Of a stretch of DNA of 64,000 nucleotides, positions 1 to 8,956 are shown in pieces. The translations under genes and the position numbers were made by a program. The first letter of the stretch is position 1; the number at the start of each line of letters is the position of its first letter. Origin of the DNA: Saussurea involucrata (lineage: Eukaryota > Streptophyta > Magnoliopsida > Asterales > Asteraceae); assembly GCA_033807775.1 (NCBI GenBank), contig CM066319.1, forward strand, positions 160,784,983-160,848,982, read 5' to 3'. Under the pieces are notes generated by a model. The model searched no databases. It was not told the origin of the DNA and saw only the letters and a program-made list of their open reading frames with translations.

Positions 1-27
1 TTTTTCCCTTGAACCTTCCTCTCTCTC

Positions 28-59
<32 letters not shown>

Positions 60-75
60 CATATATATATGATGT
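1..75. repeat. CT and TA microsatellite at the window edge
   Basis: CT repeats run into TA repeats and directly abut the foldback element that starts at 76. No coding content is visible. The tract lies inside what would be the first intron of the heat-stress factor gene. Confidence 0.8.
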
Positions 76-315
76 GGGTTCAAACGAGAACGCTAACAAT
101 TTAAAAAAACGCGAAAAAGGTCGCCCATGTACAAAATCACATGTGATTTTACACTACACACGTACAAAATCACATGTGATCGCGCGGCTTGCCACGCGAC
201 CTGTAAGCCGCGGCCTAGACCACACATGTCCAGGCAGTGCAAAATCACATGTGATTTTGTTCATGAACGACATTTTTCTTGTTTTCTTAAATAGTTAGCA
301 TTCTCGTTTAAACCT
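76..315. mobile_element. Small foldback element flanked by microsatellites
   Basis: Terminal inverted repeats face each other: GGGTTCAAACGAGAACGCTAAC-like sequence at 76-97 against its near-perfect complement at 294-315. Inside are three copies of the palindrome AAAATCACATGTGATTTT (133-150, 166-180 partial, 241-258). TA repeats flank the left side and CT/CA/TA repeats the right. A second member with the same organisation is at 61744-61962. The 74-codon reading frame across it is not a gene. The arrangement resembles microsatellite-targeting elements such as rice Micron, but I cannot assign a superfamily. Confidence 0.6.
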
Positions 316-385
316 TTCTCTCTCACACACACACACATATATATATTCTCGTTTAAACCTTTCTCTCTCGTTTAAACCTTTCTCT

Positions 386-430
<45 letters not shown>
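316..430. repeat. CT/CA/TA microsatellites with partial terminal-repeat copies
   Basis: CTCT, CACA and TATA runs are interspersed with two extra copies of the terminal-repeat piece TCTCGTTTAAACCTTTCTCT (about 348-387). This suggests slippage or repeated insertion at the right end of the foldback element. From 431 to 836 there is only AT-rich intronic sequence. Confidence 0.7.
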
Positions 431-433
<3 letters not shown>

Positions 434-842
434 CTTCATATGAAAACTAAAAAAGGTGGTTAAATTGTTGGTTTTAAAACTAAAACCCCTATCCTAGATG
501 TATTTTTTTAATCGAAAATATACGACATAATAAAAATTAGAATCAAACAAATTAAACTAAAAAATAAATATTTTGATCTAACATTCTTATTGTTATATTT
601 ATGTATCTATTTTATGGTATTTTCATATCTTTAACATTTTTATTATTTTCATTTAAACCTATCTATATAATAAATTTTTATACAAATGTAATAGCGAATC
701 ATATTCCACTATTGTTTTGTATAATAATAATAATTATTATTATTATTATTGGAACATAAAGATTGAGCAATAATTGGAATTAGTAATGATTCTGATTCAA
801 GGAATAAATATATAATTAAATGAAGTAAGTGAGATCACTTAC

Positions 843-1058
843 GTAAGTATTAAGCTGACGAACAAAGCTGGAGAAATTGTTGTGTTTGAAGGAATTAGGA
901 AGCAAATCCCTTGCAAAATCTGCAGTTTTCCAAACCACAAAACCACCACCGCTTTCATTCCACGAAATCATCTCATCCGTCGTCGGATCGTCCACCAATT
1001 CATACGTCTTTCTCAGAAACGGTGCCGGCGAAGATCTGTGCACCATTTTCGGTTGCAA
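843..1058 (-). CDS. Class B heat-stress transcription factor, exon 1 (partial gene)
   Basis: This exon encodes the N-terminal part of a heat-stress factor, a trimeric DNA-binding regulator of heat-shock elements that acts in the nucleus. The 72 codons contain the start of the winged-helix domain: PAPFLRKTYELVDD near residue 11, FVVWKTADFARDLLP near 40, then FKHNNFSSFVRQLNTY to the exon end. The reading frame stops making sense exactly after LNTY, where a consensus donor GTAAGT occupies 842-837. That is the conserved phase-0 intron position of plant HSFs. The VVWKTA.FA.DLLP wording is closest to my memory of HsfB1. Translation could start at Met1 (1058) or Met5. The next exon (GFRK...) is not in the window, so either intron 1 exceeds 840 bp or the gene is truncated. 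Confidence 0.9.
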
Positions 1059-1187
1059 TTTTCAGAATCTCACCAACCTCCGATCCAACTTCACCTACTT
1101 GATTTAACCTAAATTTGTTTTATTAAATCCCTAAATTCTACACAGAATCAAAAAACGAAAATCGAGAACGATAATCAAAAGGCGTAC

Positions 1188-1331
1188 TCAATAACTAAAG
1201 AGCAGAAGAGCGGTGAGGAATTCCCAATCCCAACAGTAAAATCCAGAAAGGATCGAGTGAGAACGAGTCAGATCGTAACTCGGAAGGCTATAATTTCCGG
1301 CGGTTGTTGATGATTTCTTAGTTTTTTCCAT
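1188..1331 (-). CDS. Upstream ORF in the leader of the heat-stress factor
   Basis: This 47-codon ORF starts at ATG 1331 and ends with TGA at 1190-1188, 129 nt before the main start at 1058. Its C-terminal end reads FYCWDWEFLTALLLFSY. From memory, very similar aromatic-rich endings occur in conserved peptide uORFs of class B heat-stress factors, which repress translation of the main frame by stalling ribosomes. The N-terminal half (Ser/Thr rich) looks unconstrained. The ORF lies between the TATA box at 1508-1514 and the main start, as expected for a regulatory uORF. The function is inferred from family knowledge. Confidence 0.7.
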   Translation of the reverse strand: MEKTKKSSTTAGNYSLPSYDLTRSHSILSGFYCWDWEFLTALLLFSY

Positions 1332-1507
1332 GACCGTAAACTTGTTGAAATCGAATACAAATCAAAGAAGAGACGATCATAACTTCCAACACGATTCTCC
1401 GCTCAGAATATTCAGATCAACGACGATGAACATAAGAAGGAAGATGAAGTGTGAATTCTGTATGTGTAAATTTCCAGAGGATTCGGAGATAAAAACAATA
1501 ACATGCA

Positions 1508-1514
1508 TTTTATA
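1508..1514 (-). promoter_or_regulatory. TATA box of the heat-stress factor gene
   Basis: TATAAAA on the minus strand lies about 180 nt upstream of the uORF and 450 nt upstream of the main start, which gives a long leader that would contain the uORF. No other TATA-like site is better placed. I did not find a convincing perfect heat-shock element cluster next to it. Confidence 0.45.
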
Positions 1515-1619
1515 GAAGACGAATTGGGGGGGTTGGTGAACGAGTGTGAAATGAAAGGATACACGACCACCAAAAAAGAAGAAAAAGTAGCGACATATTT
1601 TAATGGCCTCCCTTTTCAA

Positions 1620-2864
1620 CAGTTGAATATGTCTTAACCTTAAACATTAATAAAATGGTATTGTTATACACGATTTGGTTCCGTCAGAAGTTGAGTTAAC
1701 TAGAAAGCATAAAAAGTTGTTACAAATCGTTGGATGTACATTAGGATGAGATATACCGAAACCAGATCAATCTGCACGATTAATGGGTAGACTTGATATT
1801 AAAAGTGATCAATGGATAAGATCCAATTCTCACACCCATCTTTCTAAACAACTTCATTTTTTATTTGATTTCTTATTTTAGTTAAAGTTTATGCACAATT
1901 TTAAATCCTTAAACAGAAAGAATTGGAAAAAAAATCCGCATAAAGATTTAAATTTCTACACAAAAATTGATTATATTGGAAGAAAAAAACACTTTGGAAA
2001 ATGACTAAAATTTGAATTTGGTTGATTAAAATGGCTATTTTGGTCAATTTCTCTATATCCACACTTTTTTTTGTCAAAATTAGATCAAAATTGTTTTTTT
2101 TATTTCATTACAAAATGTAATGTTTAATTTGATATATTAAATAATGCAAATTTTTGTTGTAATTTTTAAATTCCAAAAAACACAAAGATATCGTTGACGG
2201 GCTAACCCAATCAGACTTGAAGAATTTTGACGAACTATAAGCTTTTGTTGGTATTTGACTATTTTTACCTAACTTGTTAGATGTGCCTATTTACGATATG
2301 TATTTATTAACAGTTAATTAAATGTTAAATTGTCATCTGATAATAAGGTAATTTTATACAAATTCTTCAAAAGGAGGGTTTGAAAATTTTGTCATAGACT
2401 CTTGCTTATAAACATTACAAAAAAATTCCGATTTTAGAAAAATATAAGACAAAGTGTGGAAATCTCTAAATATTTAAAGAATAATATTGATAAAAAAATC
2501 ATTTCATCGTGTATATAAATTAAATTTTCAAGATAATGAGATTAAAATATATGCTTTTGAGGTATAATTTAAGATAATTGTTTGAATATTATTTAAATAT
2601 TTAAATTGTTCTAGATTGTTGAATGAAATCAACTTTACCACTATTATTAGGTGTGCATGTTATGTAGGTCCATTTGTGTCTATGACTTATTGGCACCAAC
2701 TTGAATTTCTCCTCTACTTTAAAATATTTGGAAGGTGTTTGGATGTACGTTTTCAATATGAATATGGCAACTTACAAAAACTCCCGTACAAATATGGGTT
2801 CGTGCCATGAGAATGAATGTCAAAATCAACGTTAGAGAAACTAGCTTATATATATATATATATA
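1620..2864. other. AT-rich intergenic stretch without a recognisable gene
   Basis: No coding sequence is recognisable. The piece at about 1738-1830 shares wording with 34743-34830 (ACATTAGGATGA..., then GATCAAT, then a second match around TTGAT.TTAAAA.TGATCAA), so it is probably a dispersed repeat. The short frame at 2616-2810 resembles no family. Confidence 0.5.
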
Positions 2865-2896
2865 CTAGCAGTCTACCCGCGCGATACAGCACGGGT
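2865..2896 (-). mobile_element. Helitron-type 3' terminus
   Basis: On the minus strand a GC-rich hairpin (arms at 2889-2896 and 2875-2882, one mismatch, 6-nt loop) is followed by a short spacer and then CTAG with T immediately after. This matches the Helitron 3' rule: hairpin, then CTRR, inserted next to T. It abuts a TA repeat. The element would extend rightwards, but I could not locate its 5' TC end, so only the terminus is annotated. Confidence 0.6.
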
Positions 2897-3500
2897 GAAT
2901 CACAATTATGACCAATAACTCAACGATCGATCATGATTCTTGTTTCATTCTATTTTCCTTCCTTCTTGATTTCAATTTTATAGGACTATATAGTTTAATG
3001 GCAAATCAACTAATATAATAAGATATGGTTTATTAACAAGATATCTAGGGGAAAATTGTTAGAGTGTGCAAGTTATGTACATATGCTTACTTTAATTTTG
3101 ATATTTTAGTGTTGGATTCGAAATGAAAACATCTTCAGTTTTTATGTTTTTAATGTTAGATTCGATATGATCTAAACAAGTAAGAGAATTAATTAAAAAA
3201 ACACAATATTCATTTAAATAATTAAGTTCATTACATGTTAACACCAAGAAAAATAATAACAATTCGAAATTTATAACATATATGATATGAATATCTTTTT
3301 ATCGTAATTTAATATTTTCTACTCCCCAATGAATTTATATTTGTTCACATGAAATTTATAGTTGTTTGATGTTTCGCTTCAATAACAGTAACCAATATGA
3401 TTATTTTGAGATGAAGATCTAATAATAAGTGATGTCATATTTACGTCAACATTTATTGAACTTGATTACAACTTTCCCCACTTAAATAAATTAGCAAAGT

Positions 3501-3670
3501 GAAAGAATGATTCAGACTCTAAAGATATGCTGAGATCATATGTGATAGACTTTGATGCTAGTTGGGGCAAACATTTGTCGTTGGTTGAGTTTTCTAATAA
3601 TAGCAATTTCCGTTCGAGTATACAAACAACACCTTTGAAAATCAATAAGGTAGGAAATGTGGAACATTGA
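3501..3670 (+). pseudogene. Ty3/gypsy integrase relic
   Basis: Plus-strand translation, with one frameshift near 3520, gives ERMIQTL, then DMLRSYVIDFDASWGKHLSL, then VEFSNNSNFRSSIQTTPLK. This corresponds to the stretch after the catalytic Glu of plant Ty3/gypsy integrases, and the intact counterpart lies at about 13066-13210. No LTRs or other pol domains surround it, so it is an old isolated fragment. The antisense frame over the same bases is only a shadow. Confidence 0.75.
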
Positions 3671-3710
3671 CTAATATCGGTGAGAAGCAACCACCAGATA
3701 GTCCAATAAT

Positions 3711-4020
3711 TTAGGGGTGCTTGCGGTCTCTTCTAAGCGATCTAACCAAGTCGTTTACCGAACACTTACCCGGTAAGCTAAATACCAATAAAATTCAACA
3801 CTATCGCTTACTTATTGGATAAGACTTTAATCCACAAAAACATCATCGTATGTAAGCGTTAACCGTGGTAAGAGTCGCCACCCTCACTTTCCAAGTAAGA
3901 CTTTTGGTCTTTGCCTCGCTCTTACCGGGTAAGGTTTTTGGTCCTTACCAAATTCATCCGGTAAGGTAATGCAACTTGGCAAACACTTACCTAGGTAAGC
4001 ATTTGGTTAACGGCCCCTAA
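3711..4020. mobile_element. Foldback MITE-like element
   Basis: The left end starts TTAGGGGTGCTTGCGG and the right end finishes GTTAACGGCCCCTAA, imperfect inverted ends. The interior contains many CTTACC/GGTAAG complementary pieces that can fold on themselves. There is no coding capacity. A target duplication is not convincing, so the superfamily (hAT-like or Harbinger-like) is left open. Confidence 0.45.
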
Positions 4021-4282
4021 CTAAAAATGATATAAAAAATCGATGATTAATAATGAATAATTAAATGTTATAAGTGTAAAGATTTATTCATTAAAAATAA
4101 TTTTATATTCAAAATTATACTTTGCTATTCATTTGCTGTACTGCTTATACAGTGAGAAATAAATTGTATATTCCTTTCGGTTTTATAAGGATCTAGTTCC
4201 TTAAAAAAATGTTCAATGATTTGATCATTTGAGTTTTTTCGGCATTTTTCTTAATTTTTAATATTTAAACATTATATAATCT

Positions 4283-4676
4283 AGAGTAAACTACAAATTT
4301 GGTCTCTATGGTTTGTCAAAATAACACTTTTCTTCCTTGCAATTTCAATCTTATATGGCTATCGTGGTTTGTATAAACGTCCAAATTTGATCTCTTCCTC
4401 TAACGACCGTTAAATGAGTGACATTTTTGTCATTTTATCGATTTTTTTTACCTAATCAAAATTTTTGATTTTATGACTTTGGTCCCTGTAGTTTTTAACT
4501 GGGTAAAAGAAAAAAATAGATAAAGAAATGAAAATGCTCCTCATTTAATGGAACTTTTTAATGTCGTTAAAGGGAAGGACCAAATTTTGACATTTTTACA
4601 AACTATAATAGTTATCATGTAAATCAAAAAGTGTTATTTTTTACAAACCAAAGGCACCAAGTTTGTTGTTTGCTCT
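4283..4676. mobile_element. Mutator-like MITE with long inverted repeats
   Basis: The left end AGAGTAAACTACAAATTTGG continues through a run ending in AAAATAACACTTTT. The right end carries its complement, AAAAGTGTTATTTT up to TTTGCTCT. Arms are about 50 bp and the interior is non-coding. The AGAGTAAACTACAAATTTGGTC type of terminus is common among plant Mutator-like MITEs. The flanking 9-mers match only loosely, so the target duplication has decayed. Confidence 0.6.
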
Positions 4677-4871
4677 ATAATTTATAGTCTCAAAGGAAAC
4701 TCAATTCGAAAACCGAAAGTGAGGGCAATTTCGTAATTGCCAACTTTTCTCAATCAACAATCGACCGCACTGAAGTTTCATAATTCCTGTTTTTAGACCA
4801 TCCGCATCCATCCCATTCTAACCCACACTTTTTCACTGCCACATCAGCGCCACATCATTTTTCCCTTCTAA

Positions 4872-5924
4872 GGCCACCCGTACCCCATGCGGTATGGGGC
4901 TCGGGGAAGCCGAGGTGGCAACGCGGTATGGGGCGGTGTGGCTCGGTATGGGCTACGGCCCCTTCGGTATTGATCATGCGGTATGGGTCTCGGGGTTACA
5001 TCCCCGCTTGACCCCGAAAAGTTTTAAAAAAAAAAACAATTTTTTAATTATTTTTAAAAAATCTATCCGTTTGTAAACGGCTATATGTAAAAAAAAAATC
5101 AATTTATTCCCACTATATATTTAACCTTCAACCTCTTATTTCTCACACCTCTCAAACTCTCTCAACCTCTTATTTCTCACACATCTCATATTCTCTCAAC
5201 CTCTAAAACTCTCTCAACCTCTTATTTCTCACACATCTCATATTCTCTCAACCTCTAAAACTATCTCAACCTTTTAATTTTCACACATCTCTCATCATGA
5301 ATCCAAACAGAACACCTACATCCCAATCGCAAGAAGATCAAGGTTATCGTCCACAATTTTCGCAACAATATCCGCCACAATTTTCGCAACAATATCCGCC
5401 ACAATATTTTTACAACTCATTAGGCCATCCGCAACAAATTCCATACCAAAGCATACAAAATGACGTTGAACGACAAGATTGATGATACCAAAGCATACAA
5501 AATGAAAAAACTCGAGCTCGAAATCGAAATGGAACGCTCAAAACGATTTGAGAAAGACTTCGAGTTTTTCATGACCCCGCATGATCATCTTACGGGAAAC
5601 GCTTTGACCGCTACTTTAGTGAGAAAAGAGCAAATTAAAAAATTTCATGGTTGGTAGTGTTTTGTATCTTGTATTTTTTATTTTTAATGAATGATATGAA
5701 TTTTAATTTTTATTATTTATCTTATTTTTATTTATTTAATATTTTTATTTTGTTAAATAATTAAATGTATAAATAAAAGAATAAAAATAAATGAGGTGGA
5801 ATGAAAGATTGGAGGTATGGGGTAAGGGTGTTGAAAGATTGAGTGAGGGATGGATGAAAGGGTGATGTGGCGCTGACGTGGCAGGGAATATTTGAAAGAT
5901 TGAAGGTATGGGGTACTGATGGTC
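4872..5924. mobile_element. PIF/Harbinger element (inner copy, nested)
   Basis: The ends GGCCACCCGTACCCC and GGGGTACTGATGGTC are inverted repeats, flanked by TAA at 4869-4871 and TAA at 5925-5927. It carries the collapsed ORF1 relic at 5297-5657 and lies inside the outer element 4796-6773. The right subterminal region repeats the GTGGCGCTGACGTGGCAG motif in inverted orientation. Confidence 0.85.
5297..5657 (+). pseudogene. Harbinger ORF1 (Myb/NAM-like protein), internally deleted
   Basis: The first 61 codons begin MNPNRTPTSQ and are Gln/Pro/Tyr rich (QFSQQYPPQF repeats). The frame then shifts into a 65-codon piece from 5460 whose end, KLELEIEMERSKRFEKDFEF through LVRKEQIKKFHGW, is the coiled-coil C-terminus of this family. 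The whole middle (Myb/trihelix and NAM-associated region) is missing. The fuller homologue is the relic at 58890-60091. In active elements this protein is the DNA-binding partner of the transposase. Confidence 0.75.
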
Positions 5925-6141
5925 TAACCCATTCTAACCCACAAACCCCCACATCCATCCCACACCACCATCCCATCTTTTATTTATTTTTATTTTTATT
6001 TTTGTTACCATTAATTTAAATAATTAATATTTTATAAGTAATTTGTAATAATATATAATATTATAATTTATAAATCAAACTAATATTTTAACCTTACATA
6101 ATAAAAATAAAAATACATAAATTTCAAATAAAAAATGATAA

Positions 6142-6423
6142 CTACTCGTTGTGTCTTGGAAGCCGTGAAATGTGTTCGATTAAATCCGCCCGAAGGTTAT
6201 GATGCGTTTCTCGGTTTCGGACTTCTAACACGTTAGCGTCATATTGTTGGTCGCTAATCTCTTCGTCGTCCTCCTCATCAACTTGATTAGCGTTTTCATC
6301 GAAACGACAAATCGCGTTACCTTCGTCTTCCATTTGACGATACGCAGGTAGATTAATTTCCCCGTCCGACGATGACGAAGACGACTCATAAAATTCCGAC
6401 GAGTTCACTGATGAAGAAGACAT
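6142..6423 (-). pseudogene. Harbinger transposase, N- and C-terminus fused by deletion
   Basis: The 93-codon frame starts with an acidic Ser-rich N-terminus (MSSSSVNSSEF). It ends with VRNRETHHNLRADLIEHI, wording I recognise from the C-terminus of plant HARBI1/ALP1-like DDE nucleases. The catalytic DDE core between them is absent, so the product cannot be an active nuclease. It sits near the right end of the outer Harbinger element. Reading it as a normal small gene is less likely given that context. Confidence 0.65.
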
Positions 6424-6773
6424 TTTGTTTTTGTAGTAGAGAAAAGTTTGAGAGATTGAGAGAAAATTTAGTGTTGTGAAAGAATAAGTGAGGAAGATGG
6501 GAGAGATTGAGAGTAAATTTGTTTGTGTGAAAAAATAAGTGGGTTAAGATTAGTATTTATAGGATAGAAATAATAAAAAAAAATTAAAAAATTTGAATTT
6601 AATTGTTTCCAACGTCTATATTTTAAAAATTAAAAAAAAAGATTTTCACCCAACCCGAGCTGGGTTGCCCGACCTGGGAGGGTTCCATCCCACGCCAACC
6701 CCAAGGGGTGCGATGGTGTTGGCTTCCAACCCATGCCAACCCGGACGAACCCAAGGCCCCGATGCGGGTGGTC

Positions 6774-7066
6774 TTACACGTTTGGCTTGGGAATAAAAGC
6801 GAAAAATCAAATATATTTAAAAGTCAAACAAGATAATATTTTAAAAGTAAATTTCACATTTTCAATTTTTTAAATTTTAAATATCGTAGTTACGTTATGG
6901 TGAGCATGTTTCAATTACTTGGGATTTGTTATTTAAAACAATTTATGTTTTTTTTAAAAAGTGTTTATCAATTTATATGGTGTTGAATCGAAGTTCTATG
7001 AAAAGTGTTTGGATTAGCTTATGACGATACCAAAACGTAATAAGCTGATAAGGTGTTTCTTAGAAG
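6774..7066. other. AT-rich sequence disrupted by the gypsy insertion
   Basis: No gene is visible. The sequence resumes at 34396 after the retrotransposon. The two sides together read like an older repeat with alternating TAAGCTTAT/AATAAG pieces. Confidence 0.4.
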
Positions 7067-7171
7067 TGTTTTGTAACGACCCGGACCTTATTCGAAATGT
7101 TTTAAGTGTTGGGTTGAGTTTTAAATAAAAGAAGAAGTTGAGGGACTAATTGGTAATTAAGAGGTGAAGTA

Positions 7172-7178
7172 TATAAAT
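7172..7178 (+). promoter_or_regulatory. LTR TATA box
   Basis: TATAAAT is followed by ACAAAACCCTAGG, at a promoter-like position about 100 bp into the LTR. The 3' LTR has the matching TATAAAG at 13950. Transcription would start near 7200, upstream of the donor at 7974. Confidence 0.55.
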
Positions 7179-7973
7179 GCACAAAACCCTAGGTGAACCT
7201 TCTAATCCCTGATTGTTGTTATGTTTGGCGGCTGAGAATTGGTAATAGAGAGAAAGAGGAAGTTTTCTTTGGAGTTCAAGATCAAGGGAAGAAGAAGGTT
7301 CCCAATTAGCAAATTAGAAGAAAGGGTGTGTTGGGGATTCGATTTCTGCAAGGAACTATCAGGTAATTTCGAATCTACAATCCTAATTAAGTTAATTTGC
7401 TGATTGTTGGGTCTTTGGTTGGTTTATATGGCTAAAGTTAATGTTAAGACTCTTAAAGAAGATTTGTACACCTTCAATCGCGTTTAATTAGTGAAGTTTG
7501 TGGAGAATTGGTTAAAGAACATTAGAGTAGCTATCTATCGCGTTATCTTGCTATTTTCGGAGTGTTTAGCAAGATTTCGGACCATAAAACCCTTCCAGCG
7601 TTCGTCCGGAAACCTTCAAGTATGAAGGTGTCCGGGTGAGTGTCCGGGAAACCGCATAGCCGTGTTGTAGAAGGTGTCCGGACATAGTGTTGTCCGGAAA
7701 GAGTGTGCCGTCCGGATAAGTGTTGTTGTCCGGAAAACCTGTGTCGTCCGGATAAGAGTTGTTGTCCGGGTACTTAGCAGTATCCGAAAAAGTAGGGTTA
7801 TCCGATAACCTGTCCGGAAAAGTAGGGTTACCCGGTAACCTGTCCGGAAAAGAGTAGGGTGGCAAGTGAGAAGTGTCCGGATAGTTCTAGTCAGCTTATA
7901 AATCTGTCCCTTCGTTCAGGTAGCCAATTTGGAAGTAAAGAGCAGAGTAGGGAAAAGCAAACAAACGTACCAG

Positions 7974-8440
7974 GTGAGTTTTCTAACTAAAATACGTGAC
8001 TTTTAACGTGTTTTCTAAAGTGAGTACATGATGAGAAATGCCATGTTTTATTCTTATGCTTTTAATTGCATGAAAGTTGTTTAAAGTTTTATATGAGATG
8101 TATGCATACATTGTGTAGACGTAAATTGGCTAAGTCGGGGGGAGGTTCTGCCAGTACTCACGTCGGGGGGAGGTTCCGTTTATGCCATGGGAATGAGTCC
8201 CAGTAAGGCAGCGTGATACTGACTCGTTGTCACCCTCGGGTGACTTCAGGGTGCCATTTACGGGAGCGGATTTATCCGTGAAAGATTTTACTGTTCAGCT
8301 ATGTGAAAGTTTATTATTGAAAGTCTTGTATACATTTGAAAGTTATGAAAAGTTTTTAAATGATTTTGAGAACTGTCAGGAGGGACTCACTAGACCTCAT
8401 GGTCTAACCCTCGCTCTTTTCAAATTAAAACCCTTTTCAG
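7974..8440 (+). other. Putative intron inside the gypsy LTR with branch-point hairpin
   Basis: The donor is CCAG/GTGAGTT at 7974. The acceptor is CCCTTTTCAG ending at 8440 (a second AG at 8448). Between them, 8391-8406 forms a hairpin: TAGACC, loop TCAT, GGTCTA. Its 3' arm runs into CTAAC (8404-8408), a perfect plant branch-point match 33 nt before the acceptor. The same arrangement is found in four other LTR families in this window. The 3' LTR has the donor at 14751 and the hairpin at 15171-15186. Splicing is inferred from sequence only. Confidence 0.5.
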
Positions 8441-8669
8441 GAAAGCAGGTAGCGAAAGGCTCTAGCAGGTGAACAGAGCAGTTAGAAGATAGAAGCAGTA
8501 GAACCAGTGACACTATTATCTATTAGTTCTAGCATTTCTCAGTTGTGTAATAGGTTGATTCCGCCAACCTGAATTTTGAGACTTATGTAAGAAATTTTGG
8601 GACCCGTTTTTGGGATTGTTGTAGTTAATATGTTTCGCATGCTCTATTTTTTGTTTGGGTTGTTACAAT

Positions 8670-8682
8670 TGGTATCAGAGCC
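8670..8682 (+). other. Primer-binding site (initiator tRNA-Met type)
   Basis: TGGTATCAGAGCC lies two bases after the 5' LTR and matches the complement of the plant initiator methionine tRNA 3' end. This is the usual primer for minus-strand DNA synthesis in Ty3/gypsy and copia elements. Confidence 0.9.
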
Positions 8683-8817
8683 ATAGTTTAAGGGATTTAG
8701 GTGACCGGGTGGGCCTAGACTTAAACTTTGGGGGAGTAGAAATCACAACTGAGAATCAGGAATGCGTTAGAAGGACACTGACTTAGAATTTGGGGCTTAT
8801 AGGGTACCGAGGACGAT

Positions 8818-8877
8818 CATGTAAGGTAAGTTTGGAGTTACACCTGGCAAGTGTAATTGTGAACTTACAGGTACATG
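8818..8877 (+). other. Leader stem-loop between primer site and gag
   Basis: Nested complementary arms are CATGTA/TACATG, then GTAAGTT/AACTTAC, then TTACAC/GTGTAA, with loop CTGGCAA. The same structure occurs in inverted orientation at 23679-23737, 32260-32318 and 46819-46878 in the related non-autonomous elements. The position suggests an RNA packaging or dimerisation signal, or a small structured splice site (AAG/GTAAGT and TTACAG/GT flank it). The role is unproven. Confidence 0.6.
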
Positions 8878-8956
8878 TGCGTGCTTGAATTTCCTTATTA
8901 GCCCGTTGCTGTAGCACTAAACGAGCCTTTAGTATTAAATGAGTCTGTGGTAGTAA

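Larger units (their letters stand above)
4796..6773. mobile_element. PIF/Harbinger element (outer copy, internally deleted)
   Basis: The ends GACCATCCGCATCC (4796 on) and GATGCGGGTGGTC (to 6773) are inverted repeats. They are flanked by TTA at 4793-4795 and TTA at 6774-6776, the 3-bp duplication typical of PIF/Harbinger. It carries a transposase remnant on the minus strand (6142-6423), and a second Harbinger element (4872-5924) was inserted 76 bp from its left end. Subterminal sequence around 4836-4856 (GCCACATCAGCGCCACATCA) recurs in the two sister elements and could be a transposase-binding site. Confidence 0.85.
7072..8667 (+). repeat. 5' LTR of the gypsy element
   Basis: The LTR starts TGTAACGACCC and ends GGGTTGTTACA (1596 bp). 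A TATA box lies at 7172-7178. A TCCGG-rich stretch spans about 7597-7890, two copies of GTCGGGGGGAGGTTC lie near 8123-8180, and the putative leader intron occupies 7974-8440. The 3' LTR begins at 13850. The frames at 7566-7865 and 8227-8472 are artefacts of these repeats. Confidence 0.93.

Noticed and set aside
74..298. 74-codon frame with repeated KSHVI
   Set aside because: It is produced by the CACATGTGATTTT palindromes of the foldback element and has no family resemblance.
3466..3690. 74-codon minus-strand frame
   Set aside because: The plus strand of the same bases encodes a recognisable integrase relic, so the minus frame is a shadow.
8826..8870. 45-nt intron in the gypsy leader
   Set aside because: Donor and acceptor consensus are good, but the length is below usual plant introns and the segment is better explained as a conserved stem-loop.
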